NCBI GenBank assembly: GCA_946811695.1
Contig: OX328123.1
Span: forward strand, 47,758,009 to 47,822,008
Reading direction: 5' to 3'
DNA from: Gonocerus acuteangulatus
Taxonomy: Eukaryota; Arthropoda; Insecta; Hemiptera; Coreidae
Length of the DNA stretch: 64,000 bases
Within the stretch, counting starts at the first letter, position 1. Every line of letters starts with the position of its first letter. Positions 21,499 through 33,632 of this stretch are shown piece by piece. The translations under genes and the position numbers were made by a program. Below the pieces are notes generated by a model. It had not been told where the DNA came from. It ran no database searches and saw only the letters and a program-made list of their open reading frames with translations.

Positions 21499-22765
21499 GA
21501 AGGTGTACCTTTGACCACTTTGCACAATTGAAGTTTTTTTAGCTTGAATATTAAGGCTAAATTCTTTCTTTTTTTTTATTTAATTGTAATTAGTATTCTA
21601 TTGTTTATCATATTTAATTTTTTTCAAGGTTCTAACTTTACATTTAATACATTTTTTATTAATTTAAAAAAAAATAATCGTACAGTGATCAAAGGTACAA
21701 AATGTAGTTGTACCTTTGACCAAGGGGTGTCGTACCTCTGACCACGTAAAAACAACACAGCAGTGCAGAAAAAAAATATTATTGAGTAATATTATAATTA
21801 ATTGTAAGTCTAATAAATACAGGACATGGATGTAAGGATAATAAAAAGCTATTATTGGTATTATGTTATGCTTAATATGCTGAAAAATCCAGTCCAACCG
21901 ATAAACGTTTGAACTGTTAAGCAGATCCACTAGCAATAGTGTGTGTGTATGGGAGTTTAGCCACAATGTCTTCAACATCAATATTATACAAATTTTCACT
22001 TACATCTTCTTTAGGGTGGTGCTTTCGTTTTTTTCAGCTTCAATTATTAGCTTTTCGGAATATCTGTCAGGATACAAGGTTTCCCTTTAGGCCAGCCCCT
22101 ATTTGACATTTTCCTTGCCTGCGCTTTTCGATGAGGTCTTACAACTTCAAGTGGAACGATAAGGGGCGATAGGTTCGAACTGCTACACTCAGGATTACTA
22201 AAGTCAGTTTAAACTTATTTAATTTATTATTTTTTAAATTCTTTGTACAATTGAAGAAACCAATATTATTTTTTTTTAAAGAATTTGTAGCAGAAGAACA
22301 TAAAAGTTGAATTATGTAAAAATTACTCAGGTGTGTTGTACCTTTGACCTGGTCAAAGGTACAACAACTCGTCGCTCGTCGTGGTCAGAGGTACGACACC
22401 CTGGTAGTGAAAATTAAAATGCATGCTAAAACTTTGAGGGTTAAGATAAATCAATTTCAGAAGCTACACCATGTTTCTTATTGTAATAGCTACTTTGTCA
22501 AATTATTTCCACCTAAAAAGACTTAATTCAAAAAATATTATGAGGCAAAACGTCATCAATAAATAACTTACATTTTTATTATAGAAATGGATAAGTATTT
22601 TTTGCAATAATCCTCTTTGACTGGAATAATCCAAAGTAGGTTACACAAGCCCTCTGGGGAAGGAGCTAAACACTAATTACACCAAAATTTATTAAATGTT
22701 CCTACAGGCCGCCACAGCCTCGGTGGTCAAAGGTACAAGACGGTCAGAGGCACAACACCTTCCCC
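21496..22765 (-). mobile_element. Pogo-type DNA transposon relic
   Basis: 1270 bp with TA on both sides (21494-21495, 22766-22767). Terminal repeats start GGGGAAGGTGT on the left and are mirrored as acaccttcccc on the right. The motif GGTCAAAGGTAC or its complement, with A/G variants, recurs about ten times. An internal palindrome at 22337-22369 (gttgtacctttgacc, t, and complement) looks like a fusion of two element ends. The coding remnant at 21990-22190 supports the pogo/Tigger call. Confidence 0.65.
21990..22190 (-). pseudogene. Pogo/Tigger transposase C-terminal remnant
   Basis: The minus strand reads RPHRKAQARK, then NRGWPKGKPCILTDIP, then after a frameshift KLIIEAEKN. Pogo-class transposases in arthropods have the sequence RPxPKAxxRK...RGRKKGKxxILTDTPEK near their C-terminus, so the order and spacing match. 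The DDE catalytic core is not visible. Frameshifts and stops show that it is dead. Confidence 0.65.
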
Positions 22766-22957
22766 TATATATATGTATATATGTTTGTTCGCTCTCTTGG
22801 TGGCTCAAAAATTGCCCGATTTTGATGAAATTTGGTACAATAATATTTCGTCTTATTTCAAAGGTCAAGTTCGTTAACCAGCAGAATCCGTCCACCAGAA
22901 GATGCTTTTTGCGCGCGAATGAAAATCGTAACCCTTACGTTTTTGAGCTCATATAGA

Positions 22958-23605
22958 AGGTGGGGGAAATCATCATAATAATGTCAGTTTCCTGTTCTAA
23001 CACCTTAAATCTATTTATTTGAGAATTTATTTTATATTTGCTTTACCAATAGCACTAGAGATATGAACGGAACCGCACTTAGATCAAGCAGTTCGTACTT
23101 TTCGCCCTTGTAATGAACCCCACAAACAGTATTTATTAATAATAATGTTAATTATTTAAATAAATGATTTACTAGAGCTAGATCTCGAAAACTCCATACC
23201 ACTAAATACAATAACGATGACAAGTCCTCATTTAAATGAAATAATGTCAATAAGTTTCGACGTATAAAGGAAATTTGAATTTAACACTAATAGTTTTCAT
23301 ATTTCTCCCGACTTGCTTGAATAAAGGTTACAGTAACATTATATTTTTATTTGAAGTTTAGTAATTATGGTAAAAAGTTATCTTAAAAATTATTTATTAT
23401 TTTCTTTTCTCTGTAGTTATACTAATGACGAAACTTTCTTTTGTGTTAAAAAGATGAAAGAAATTGTAGTATATTGATGAATTTTCGTTCTTTTCATTTT
23501 ATCCATGGCTTCATACCTTATTTAATTTATTTTCCTTTCGCTAAATAAACTTTCTATTTCAATAACCTATTTATGCTATTATTAAGGCACAACTCTTAAA
23601 ATATC
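22958..23605. other. No gene seen
   Basis: A+T-rich sequence. A short block near 23050-23110 (actagagatatgaacggaac) recurs at 26268-26310, indicating another dispersed repeat fragment. Confidence 0.35.
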
Positions 23606-23609
23606 TGGG

Positions 23610-24360
23610 ATCGAATTCACATTCAAACCATATCAAAAAGTCCGTCACGCAGGAGCTGCATAACTAAGCACTTTCCTCAGAATTGGGTAGGATCGAGTGC
23701 ATTGCTGAATAATTTGCTTAAAATAACCTATATAGATAAATAAAATAAAAACATAAATTGTTCTGCTCTTTTGCTTTTATGAGCAGCTGTTTCAATTATT
23801 AATTTTGTAATGTATTTCCTTCCAGAGTTTTGTGTATGCGTGGTACTGCACTATTTAATAAATACAAAAAGCTTCACATATTCATCTATTGATCTTGATG
23901 AATTTCGCGAACCTACCTTTGGCGGGAGAATTCAATTCAAACATAGTACAAAGTAACACCCCCCCCCCCCTTCCAAATAACACAACACTTCTTTCTTATT
24001 AGATAGCTAGGACGCATACATAGTTTCGTAACAATACAACAGAAATTACGAACGGTATAAGGAAATTAGTAATTTCTGTTCGGAGTAAACTCCCCCTTCT
24101 AGTCAACCGATTTAGTTTATTTTTACAACAAATTTTTCTCTTCGGTTGACCACAACGAATATCGTTCAAATATAACAAAAATTATGGCTGGCATTGACAA
24201 ATAACTACTTTGGCTCTGGAGTAAACCCCCCCCCCTCCGGATGGACCGATTTTGTTGGTTAACGAACTCGTTCAATCGTTTGATGAGGGAATACTTCATA
24301 CCAAGTTTCGTTGCGAAAAAACAAAAACTCTGGCCTGTATCGTGTTAACGGACACATATA

Positions 24361-24415
<55 letters not shown>

Positions 24416-24560
24416 ACATGTATATATATAAATTTTAACTGGGGTCATTTTCGGTCTACAAGGTAGGATCGATAAAGACTCGAAGAAATTTTTCAAAAAT
24501 TCCGCCATGAGTGCAACCTCAATAGCTACTTTCCTTCGGAGGAAAGTGCTAAAAGGCATT
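23610..24560. repeat. Dispersed repeat, copy 1
   Basis: Landmarks: gtccgtcacgcaggagctgc, then taaaataaccta, then ttcggagtaaactccccc, then gagtgcaacctcaatagcta. The first three, and a diverged version of the last, recur in order at 28920-29400. A part of the last block is also at 53560-53600. A (TA)n run sits inside at 24360-24412. The family is unknown. Confidence 0.5.
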
Positions 24561-24871
24561 ATTTTTGTGGGTTTCTACATGCTAACAACGAAACATATGC
24601 ATCAATAAAAATAGATGAAGTAATACTGAAATTCATAATGGTACAAAAATCTATGCATAGCAGTAAATGTATTATGAATTACCTCAACTTTTAAAGGAAC
24701 GAACCAAACAATGAATTTTCCAGTAAGAAGTCTAGTACTATGTACCCTAAATATTTGATTATGTCGGGATATTATTTTTTCCAAAGAAATTTAAAATCAG
24801 GAAAAAACGAAACTAATTGAGAAAATGTTTCAATCGTTGGAGGTTAATTTGCTAACGAAGATTTACTTATA

Positions 24872-25029
24872 TTAGCGCGGTTCCTCCCTCCCCCATAGGG
24901 AGGAACCCCGCTTATAAGGTTGATACAATGAAACGATCCGGAAGTGCCGACTAGAAAATTTTGCGTTTCAGAACCCCTAGAAACCGAAAATAACGGTGGT
25001 TCAAATTTGTATATATATATATATGTATA

Positions 25030-25098
<69 letters not shown>

Positions 25099-25281
25099 CT
25101 GTTCGCTCTCTAAATAGAAGACGAATGGTCCGATTTTGATGAAATTTGGTACAAAAATCTGTCGTCCAATTTGAAAGGTCAAGTTCGTTAACCAGCAAAA
25201 TCCGCCCACTGGAAGATGGCGTTTGGGGCGAAATTCGCGCAGAAAAAATCGTAACGCTTACGTTTTTGAGTTCATAAGCTT
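24872..25281 (-). mobile_element. Helitron-like repeat, unoccupied copy
   Basis: On the minus strand the 3' end is a strong hairpin (gttcctccct/gggaggaac) followed by CGCGCTAA and T. The interior has gttcaaatttg, a (TA)n array (25009-25095), and then ttttgatgaaatttggtaca. It is the empty-site equivalent of 21281-22957. The 5' end near 25281 is uncertain. Confidence 0.55.
25009..25095. repeat. (TA)n microsatellite
   Basis: Long TA array internal to the Helitron-like repeat. Confidence 0.95.
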
Positions 25282-25385
25282 GTAAGTACTCGTTTTATAG
25301 GCTTCTTGGGCTAGGAAAACGAATGAAACCAAAGTTATGTTACGTTTGGAGTTAAGGAAGGGTTAGAATAAAATATTTTATGAAC

Positions 25386-25925
25386 AGACATGAAAAGTTT
25401 TGGAAACTTCGTATACTTTCATTAATATCTCGAACACGGTTGGGAAATCGTGGTAAGTGGATTGAAACTATTTGAAAGCTTACTAAATTCTCTACAAAAA
25501 TGATTCTAAAACTATTTTTGATTAGGTTATGTCAATCGGAGAAATAAGTGCTTAAAACTTCAAATACGTCTGTTTTGTTCTTATGAACGGGTTTTTGTCG
25601 TTCTTTTTGTAATTTTTGTCTCTTTCCCTTGGTTTTTTATTGCTTTTTATTTTTGTAATTTCTTATGTTGTATTTGTAAGGAAAATGTATGTGTGTGTAA
25701 AACAGGATAGGTATAATGAGACCAATTTTCTGTTGTCAGAAATAATAAAAAGTTTTGGGAACTTCGTATAATTTCTTAATATCTCGAAAACGGTTGAAAA
25801 TCTTGGGAAGCGAAAGGTTACCATTCGAAAGCTTACTAAATGGTCTACAAGAATGGTTTTAAAGAAAGTTTTGAATAAGCGATGTCAATCGGAGAAATAA
25901 GTGCTTAAAACTTTTAAGTAATTGA
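25386..25925 (+). repeat. Diverged tandem pair of a dispersed repeat
   Basis: Two copies begin at 25393 and 25747, a period of 354. Each has aaaagttttgg(a/g)aacttcgtat, then a cattcgaaagcttactaaat-type block, then gatgtcaatcggagaaataa. A third copy is at 4685-4950. The unit has no readable coding frame. Confidence 0.65.
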
Positions 25926-26762
25926 TTTCGCTTATTCGAACTTTTCTTTTTGTCTGTTTTATTCCTTGTTATTTTTAAATTGCTTATAGTCAGATAATGT
26001 ATTTGACAATAAAACAGATTAAGTAAAATAAGAAGATCAATTTATTGTTAGAAATGTAGCGTTTAAAGAGAGAGATCCCAAGGCTTTCCAAATGCCTCTG
26101 AGCGGAGGCCTTTCTGCCCGACTTATGGGAGAGCTGACCCATACAGGTATGATTGTAAATCAACAAAGACCTTTCAAGACTGGTTTGTTTGAGATTTCAT
26201 TTGGATAGCTGTTTCGCTATTGATCTAAACAAAGTAATAACTTTTTCTATTCTATGCCTTCATAAACACTAGAGATAAGAACGGAACCGCGCTAAGATGA
26301 CGCAGTTCCTGCGAATCGGACTTTTTTTTATTATTATATTAAAAATACTTGTATTAGGAGCATTTTTTGTTCATTATGGCAAAACATTCATGGATTTAAT
26401 TTGCTTTCAGAACAATGACATAAAAGAAGAGAACCTCCCTAAGTATTCTACCCTCATGCATATCACGCTGTATGTTTAACGATGTGTAGTTGCTTGTAGT
26501 CATTAAGAAGGCGAAGAATGGGCTTACAGTAATATGTAGAAGCAGTAACTAAAATAGGCCTAGTTGTATTATTTTACAATAAGTATATTTTTGAAGGAGC
26601 TTAAGTCCTATTGATGGAATAGGTGCCATTCATATGTATTATTTATTACATTTGGTTCAGAAGTATCGAAGTAAATTTTTCTTCGCTTATTACAATCGAT
26701 GTTATATTTTTAGGAGGGGAGACGAATTCATACTTCATACTCATAATAATACATCGTCCTAG

Positions 26763-26850
26763 GTTCATCCGTGGTCCAGTGAATAAAGCCTTGGAATCTC
26801 ATGCGGAGATGCAGGTTCGAGTCGGGAATGTATCAGGTTGAGTTATTTTA
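26763..26850 (+). mobile_element. SINE family A, head fragment
   Basis: The A-box-like ccgtggtccagtgaataaagcc and B-box-like caggttcgagtcggg are spaced as in a tRNA. The body is lost after 26850. Confidence 0.55.
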
Positions 26851-26869
26851 ACAAGGGGTCGCCATAAAA

Positions 26870-28060
26870 TTAATCTTGCGAAAACTCATGTGTACATGGA
26901 TAAGTAGTTTGAGGGAGAAAATAGAGGTTTACCACGAACAAATCATATATTTTTATATTTATACATCATAAACACAATTATTAATACTATAACTGGAAAT
27001 TATCAAGGTATCTTACTAGAAAAACAAGAAATATTATACTCCAATTAGTCCACCAAATAATAACACATTGGAATATAAAATTCCAACCTTATGAAAATAT
27101 CAATAATTTTCAAAATGGTAAAGTTTTTTTTTTTTTTCGTTTCATAAAATTTCTTAAAGCTGCATTGCATTTTTAGCCATCAATTTACGTTCTTGATATC
27201 ATGGATCCTTGACATCTTGACATTGGATAATATATGTTCCAGTTTTAAACGAGCTTACTGGTTCATAGTTTAAAAATGTACTCATTTATATTTTACTAAG
27301 TTTGTCCGTTGATGGTATAGGAATGCTAACACATGAGAAATATTGACACTTCGAACAAATAGGCTTTAGTACACTTCAAACTTAGTATACTTCAGGATAG
27401 CCTATATAAACAGAAATACACTTTATGAAACAGGTTGAGCGTAAATGATTATGAATCAATACAATTGAATTTATTATAAATCCACTCTTCGAAAAACAGG
27501 AGAAAAAATATCAATGTTCACTAAATATCATAACTTAAAACAGTGAAAAATATTAATTATAATAAGTACTATAATCAATCAGAATATTTTAGGAATTTTT
27601 AAAAGAAAATATATCTTAAACAATGTAAAAGGCTAATAATAAGAAGAAATTTCACTTATTGAAAAAATCTCTTCATTTTTCGCAGTGCAAGTAATACAAC
27701 TTGATTGTAAAAAAGGTGAACATAGTAAGAAAACAATCATATTTGTATTATTACACTGTCTTAATTGTATAGTTAGCATTATAACTCCTGAAAACATATC
27801 TAATTTTTTTTTAATTATGTGTAGACCACGTTGAACTAAAATAATTCACTGTTTTACTCCTTTTGTTTTAATCTTCCGCCATCCTTACAAATAATTTGAA
27901 GAGTTTTGGTCATTATAAGGTATTTTTTTCGAGTAAATTGGACCCGATAGTTTGTTAAATTATTATAAATAATTGTTAGATTCAATTTAACAAAAATGTT
28001 TAGTGTATAAGTTTAATTTTGGTAGTTAGCAATCAAACAACTAAAGAACAGAAAGATTAA
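26870..28060. other. No gene seen
   Basis: A+T-rich DNA with no recognisable gene or element ends. Confidence 0.4.
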
Positions 28061-28084
28061 AAACTTTTTAGAAAGAGAAGGAAT

Positions 28085-28160
28085 TAAAGAGCGTATATAC
28101 CTAGTTCGGACGGCAAATGGAGCTGTGGTTCCTCCAATTTAACCAATTCCAAACCCAATA
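28085..28160 (+). pseudogene. Possible LTR-retroelement pol C-terminal scrap
   Basis: A short reading frame gives ERIYLVRTANGAVVPPI before a stop. BEL/Pao-type polyproteins commonly end in a VRTxNGxxxRPI(Q) segment, and the resemblance is the only evidence. It is too short to be sure. Confidence 0.25.
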
Positions 28161-28573
28161 AAACTTCTGAGGAAACTAAATCAGAGGTAATTACTAAGAA
28201 AGACAAATAAGGTCAATGATAAATTATTTAATCTTAGTAATAAAAAGACGGATTTATATTTTCATTGCATTCGATTTTCTGTTATATTTTACTTCTGTTT
28301 GTAAATCTAATTCCTAAGTGACTCCTCACATTACAAAGAAATAGGGTATTAATAACGTATTTTTTTAAAAAATTATATTCTGAATAGATAGTCTATTTCA
28401 TTAATAAAATAGAATTGTCGATTGAGTTAGTAATAAAATTTTGAAGTCAATACTGCGGTTCATAAAAACTTAATAATTCTCAGTAAAAATAATTGAGCCA
28501 TCAGAGTGCGACTCTGCTATATTTCTGTTACAATGTTTTTAATACTATTTAATTTATATTATTTTTTATATTT

Positions 28574-28876
28574 ATGTTCATCGCTAAATTTACTTTAGTA
28601 GAAGAGAAGATCGAAAAAAAAAACTATGTTCTGTACAAAGATATTTGTAGACAAGTTACCGACGTTACAGAAATAATAAAAAAAAGAGGAAGCAAGTCTT
28701 TCTTTGGCTACAGTAATTACTCTCTTCTTTTTAGGAGGTTCTTCACAACTCCATTTAGTTTCGGACGTGTTCCGTTAAACAAAGAACATTGTAAAACAAG
28801 TTTTCTGTCTATATTTTTAATGTTAATATTTAGTATTAGTTTCGCTATAGTTGCTAATGGGAGCATACTTGAATGA
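28574..28876 (+). other. 100-codon open frame, unrecognised
   Basis: The frame has a basic, hydrophilic first half and a hydrophobic segment near its end (LSIFLMLIFSISFAIVA). I recognise no family, and A+T-rich DNA can create such frames by chance. Confidence 0.15.
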
Positions 28877-28919
28877 AACCAAGGATCAAGTGTCTTCTTG
28901 GGAATTCATAGATTGAACA

Positions 28920-29400
28920 AAAGCCCGTCACGCAAGAACTGCGTAACTAACCCCATTCCGCAGCAAAAAGGTTAGATTATCCCACAAAAGATTGTTTTCG
29001 CCCCGCTGAAAGATTGTTTTTAAAATAACCTATAAAATAGAAAATTATCATGAATACTTTTGCTCGTTTATACTTGTAATGTAACAGCCTATAAAACATT
29101 TTGTTCTAAAGTAAATTCACAACTTATAATAGACCGATATTAATTTTCTTTCTTTTTTTCAAATCATTTTCCTCATTAGTTCGGTCTAATATCCAAAAGT
29201 TCAGGTCCAAGGAAGACAGAACAACGACTGATAACTGCAAATTAATAGTTTCGTTCTGAAGTAACTCCCATTCCTAAAATACGGATTTATTTTATCTTTA
29301 CAACAGATCACTCTCGTTAGATAAACATTACTTATCTTGAGTTTCGTTAGGGGCAATTTTAATTTAAAAAAATACTTTCATGAGTGCAACGCTAATAGCT
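28920..29400. repeat. Dispersed repeat, copy 2
   Basis: Shares landmarks in order with 23610-24560 (cccgtcacgcaagaactgcg, taaaataacctat, ttcgttctgaagtaactccc, gagtgcaacgctaatagcta) but is much shorter and lacks the TA array. Confidence 0.5.
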
Positions 29401-29418
29401 AAAAGATACACTTTAATA

Positions 29419-29579
29419 TTAACCTTTAAGTACTGACGTATGGTCCCTGGGACTTTATGGTAGAAATCCCCCCTAGTAGTATTCCCTTTTGATTGCACAC
29501 ATTCAATGAATATATAATTTATTTCAAATTTTAGGAAACAAAAGGTCCCAGGGAACATACCTCAGTACTTAAAGGTTAA
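29419..29579. mobile_element. PiggyBac-like MITE
   Basis: 161 bp from TTAA-type end to TTAA-type end. Terminal inverted repeats start TTAACCTTTAAGTACTGA on the left and are mirrored on the right; both arms continue into tccctggga or its complement. A TTAA target and CC at the element tip fit piggyBac derivatives. No coding is present. Confidence 0.6.
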
Positions 29580-29940
29580 CACTGAAAACAATTTCTAAGT
29601 TCTTTAATGTTTCTTTATTAGAAGTAATATTAGAGTAAATAAATGATGATGCAATTTATTATTTGGAATTGCATAACCAATGAAAAATTGAGTACCGTGA
29701 AGACTTTCAATGGTTTCTCTACTTAGTAGGTGTTCCTACTTTACAGTTAAATTGAATTTATGTTTGGGTTAACATAAATCAAAAGCAGGAATTCCCGTAT
29801 ATTTCTTTTAGGTGAATTTAACTACAGTACATAGTCCGGTATTATATTTATGGAAAGAAACTGAGCTAAAATGGGAAAAAGGTTCAAATCAACCCTGGCA
29901 AGATGCCATTTTTGGCATGAACCAATAAGACCGTTTTTAA

Positions 29941-30275
29941 CCAAATATTATTCAATATACTTATCTAACAATATTATTACAATAATAACAAATGCATTCT
30001 AAACTAACTACAGATTAGGGACATGTGTCGACGAAAAGAGCGTCTGTTGAATCAGAAGCCAAACAAATATTATTCAATATTCTTATCCAACAATATTATT
30101 ACAATAATAACAAATGCATTCTAAACTAACTACAGATTAGGGACACGTGTCGACGAAAAGAGTGTCTGTTGAATCAGAAGCCAAACAAATATTATTCAAT
30201 ATTCTTATCCAACAATATTATTACAATAATAACAAATGCATTGTAAACTAACTACAGATTAGGGACAATTTAGGG
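29941..30275. repeat. 122-bp tandem repeat, about 2.7 copies
   Basis: The block caaatattattcaatat begins at 29942, 30064 and 30186. The units are very similar and include gattagggaca(t/c)gtgtcgacg and ctgttgaatcagaagcc. The last unit is truncated after gattagggacaa. Confidence 0.9.
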
Positions 30276-30289
30276 ACAAAAATTTAAAT

Positions 30290-33200
30290 GTAGAATAATT
30301 CATTAGCGTTATATATAAATTATAATATTAATAAGAACGTTTAATTAACATAAGAAACTGCACAAAGCATTCAGTGTACTCTCTACTTTCTTTATCATTT
30401 TTATTAAATTATTTAAGAGAAATTGTATTTTAATGACCCATTCGAGACCGATTCCACACAGTGTGTACAATTGATTTCCGAGACTATAAGTCGACCAGCA
30501 CACCATGGGTGCAATAACATTAATGTGCAGTTATCAGTTATTCTGAGTAAACTAGTCGTCGAAATATGACTTTCTTCAACTAATAAAGTCTGTAAAGTAC
30601 AGATTAGATTATAATCGTGGTGCTCAATCGCTCCTCGCAATAACTTTTTTTGGAAAAGCTGTACACTCGGTGTGCAACGATCTTATTTATGTGAATTCAC
30701 TTACGAATTGGGTGATTCCCATAGTAACATGTTTTTTTTATTAAAAATTAACGATAACAAGAGAACAAATTTCGGTCCTGGGGCCCGTGTTCGAAAAAAA
30801 TCGTCGTCTCGAAAAAATGGGCAAAACAATTAAAATCAAATAATCACAATTTTAATACCAAAATTTGCAACGACAAAAAACTATACTCTTCGTTTTCTAT
30901 CTAAAAAAATCTTAATAACGTAGAAGAATATATAAAACAAGGTGAAAACCCTTCCTCATTAAAAGTTTCCGACTCTCGAAACCCTTAGCTCTTCACTATT
31001 AGGTTTTTTAGCCTTAATTTTTGCCGAGAAATAATAGTTTATGCTATAAGATAAGATGGTGCTCTTTCCCTTGTAGCATCGGGAGATTATTATTCAATAA
31101 TTACTGCTTGGAGAATTTGATTGTTGTAAATATTAATATTTAAATAAAATGAACATGGCCCTTTATATTTTACTGAAGTTAGAAAGGATACACCTTTATT
31201 GCGGTAAATTGTATGGGTACGACACATTCGCCCAACAGTCTTGGCGAATATACAAACATTTGCCATGCATACTTACATATATACATATTTATATGAGTAT
31301 GTTTATGTACAATGTAATGTTAAATGAACTACTTATTTTTAAAAACAATAGTTATGAAATCCAATATGACGAACTGCGTTTTTTTTTCGATGAATTATAT
31401 AGGTTTTAGCTTTGATAATCATGATTATTTGATTAATCGAACTTAATGTTTTCCGTTTAATCTGCAGTATTTCTGACTAATTATGTATTTTCGTTTTTTG
31501 GAATGATTTTGGTGTAGGTATTTACAAAATTTATTCTATGTACGTTGGACTGCCTTGTTGGGTGTCTGGCTGACAGCAATCCTCTACAAAATCCTCTCAT
31601 CACATCCAAACTAATTAAAGGTTCCAATATGCATTTAAATCAACTGCCAGTGAATAAAAGTTTTTCGATAGTTGCCTGCGGCAGAATTTTGCTACTTAAG
31701 AGGCTGGTCAATAAAATCAGACAGTCGAACGTGCAAACACAGCTAAATGTGCTTTATTAAGGAGTTTATAAGGAAACCGCCATCTTGATATCGGAAGAAA
31801 CTAACAAAAATGCGAAATACATTGTAGAATGTAGACAAGAAAAAGACTGATTCTCCTGGGTAAGGAACTACACGTTTTTTTCAAGGCCTTTGGTGTTAGA
31901 TTTTGTACACGAGTGTCACGAAACGCTATCGTTTCTAATTGACCTTTCCTGATTGCGAAATTTAATGGACGTTTATTTATAAATGGAGTAAGGAAACAAC
32001 CTACAAAGATGACCTCACTTATTTGAACAAACTTTTCAAACCTATACAGGGTTTGGATTAGACATGAAACATCATTCAATAAACAGATCATTTACTGAAC
32101 TAATCTTTGCAACGTTTGAAAAGCTCGAATTGAATGAACTCCCACAATGTCTTGCCATCTGCTTTAATCTCTATTCACTCCATTCTATTCGTAATCCTCA
32201 GCTCATCCTAATACTTCGGATAAAGTCAATTCCATCGAAATTCAACATATACGTTTGTAATCCTCGGAACAATATAATATTAGTAATAACAATCTGTTTA
32301 TCTGATTATTTGATTATAAAAGGTAAAATGCTAGAACTATAGTGAATAAAATCCATTTTTTTTTTAGTTATTTATGATCATCGGGATCTAAGGGGGTTGG
32401 ATCAAAACAATTATTACATATGCATGTGTAATGTACACTGTTAAGTAATTATTATACATCAGATCAAACAATTTATAATATTACATACACATTGAATTGA
32501 ACTAACTACAAAGTTTATAATTATGTATTTTATAGTATAAATAATCAATACTTTGTGAGTTATGGACAACATATTTTCATCGATATTAGAGAAATATCTT
32601 ATTGATTATTCAAGTGCCCAATAATGTATAAAAATTTAAATAAAATTAGGGTATGAAAAATTTAATTTACGGTATTTTCTTCAATGTTTAGTTATTATTT
32701 TTTCAGTAAGTTTATTCTGTTGAGGTAGTGGAATTTGTTTTAGATAACTAAATAAAATAATTAGAAATCTATAGAAAATTGCTTTAAAAATTAAATGATT
32801 GGTTATATTTTGACTGAACCCCCAGGCTATGGAGAAATTATGATTTGAAAAACAATACCAAACCAGAGTTCGAGGAACAAGAAAGCAGAAAAAAAATAAA
32901 AAAACATGGAATTGTGGAATCCCTCTCTATTTCCTGTCAAGACTATCTTTGATGACAGGTATTCGTTTTCAGCCAGCTTTTCCTCTTCGTATTTCCATTC
33001 CGTTTCATTTTTAGGCTTTTTATGATCATCCCTCCCTTTTCGGAATTAATATAGGCATTTTTGTTGATGATTCTTTGTAATCCAAGCATCCATTAACCTT
33101 TGGACTATTGAATAAGCTAATATTTGCATATTTCGCATATAGGTAGAAAACAACTCACCCAACGGTCGTCTAATTATATTCGAATTTTTTTGAACCAGTT

Positions 33201-33400
33201 CAAAAACACTTTTTTTCTTCTTTGAAAGAAAATATACCTTCTACGAATGCAGAGATTCTTTACGGCATCGTATTTTCAATCCCACAGAGAAGGTTTAATA
33301 CAGATTCAGATTTATTTTATTTGTTTATTAAATTATTTTAAATGACAGATTTTTTTCTTTCTTGAACAGAATACAGGATTTAGGAGTTTTCCTTCGCCTT
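30290..33400. other. No gene supported
   Basis: Several short open frames exist (for example plus 31149-31409, plus 31545-31760, minus 31801-32091, plus 32064-32342). None shows a motif I recognise or splice signals I would defend. Otherwise it is A+T-rich background. Confidence 0.35.
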
Positions 33401-33479
33401 TTTGACATTTTTACTCCAGTAATGATCCAGGCCTTTGCCGGTATCATTATGAACTAAAACAACTTCACATCTTTTGACC

Positions 33480-33583
33480 GATTTTCGTAACTGGGTATAG
33501 ACAACTAGGTATCAAGTAGATCTTGATACGGGGGGAGTCATAGACAGAAGTAGGTATAGCATGGCACACTGGGTAGCAGCTAG
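33480..33583 (+). mobile_element. Helitron 3' end relic
   Basis: The sequence atggcacactgggtagcagCTAG followed by T at 33584 matches the 3' end of the large Helitron (gcacaccgggtaacagCTAG). The upstream body is short or lost, and I could not find the 5' end. Confidence 0.5.
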
Positions 33584-33632
33584 TTTCTTATGAAAGATGT
33601 ATTTCATACCTCATTGAAAGTGCCCATCATAT

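Larger units (their letters stand above)
21281..22957 (-). mobile_element. Helitron-like repeat split by pogo element
   Basis: The left block has cgggtcctccctcc...gaggaaacgcg, then gttcaaatttg and (TA)n. After the 21496-22765 insertion it resumes as tgtttgttcgctctc, then ttttgatgaaatttggtaca, caagttcgttaaccagc, and ends near gagctcatatagaag. The copy at 24872-25281 has the same order with no insertion. A 5' end of TCTATATGAGCTC on the minus strand fits a Helitron, but the flanking base is T rather than A. Confidence 0.55.

Noticed and set aside
29941..30275. CRISPR-like array
   Set aside because: The units are full-length 122-bp tandem copies without alternating unique spacers, and the genome is eukaryotic.
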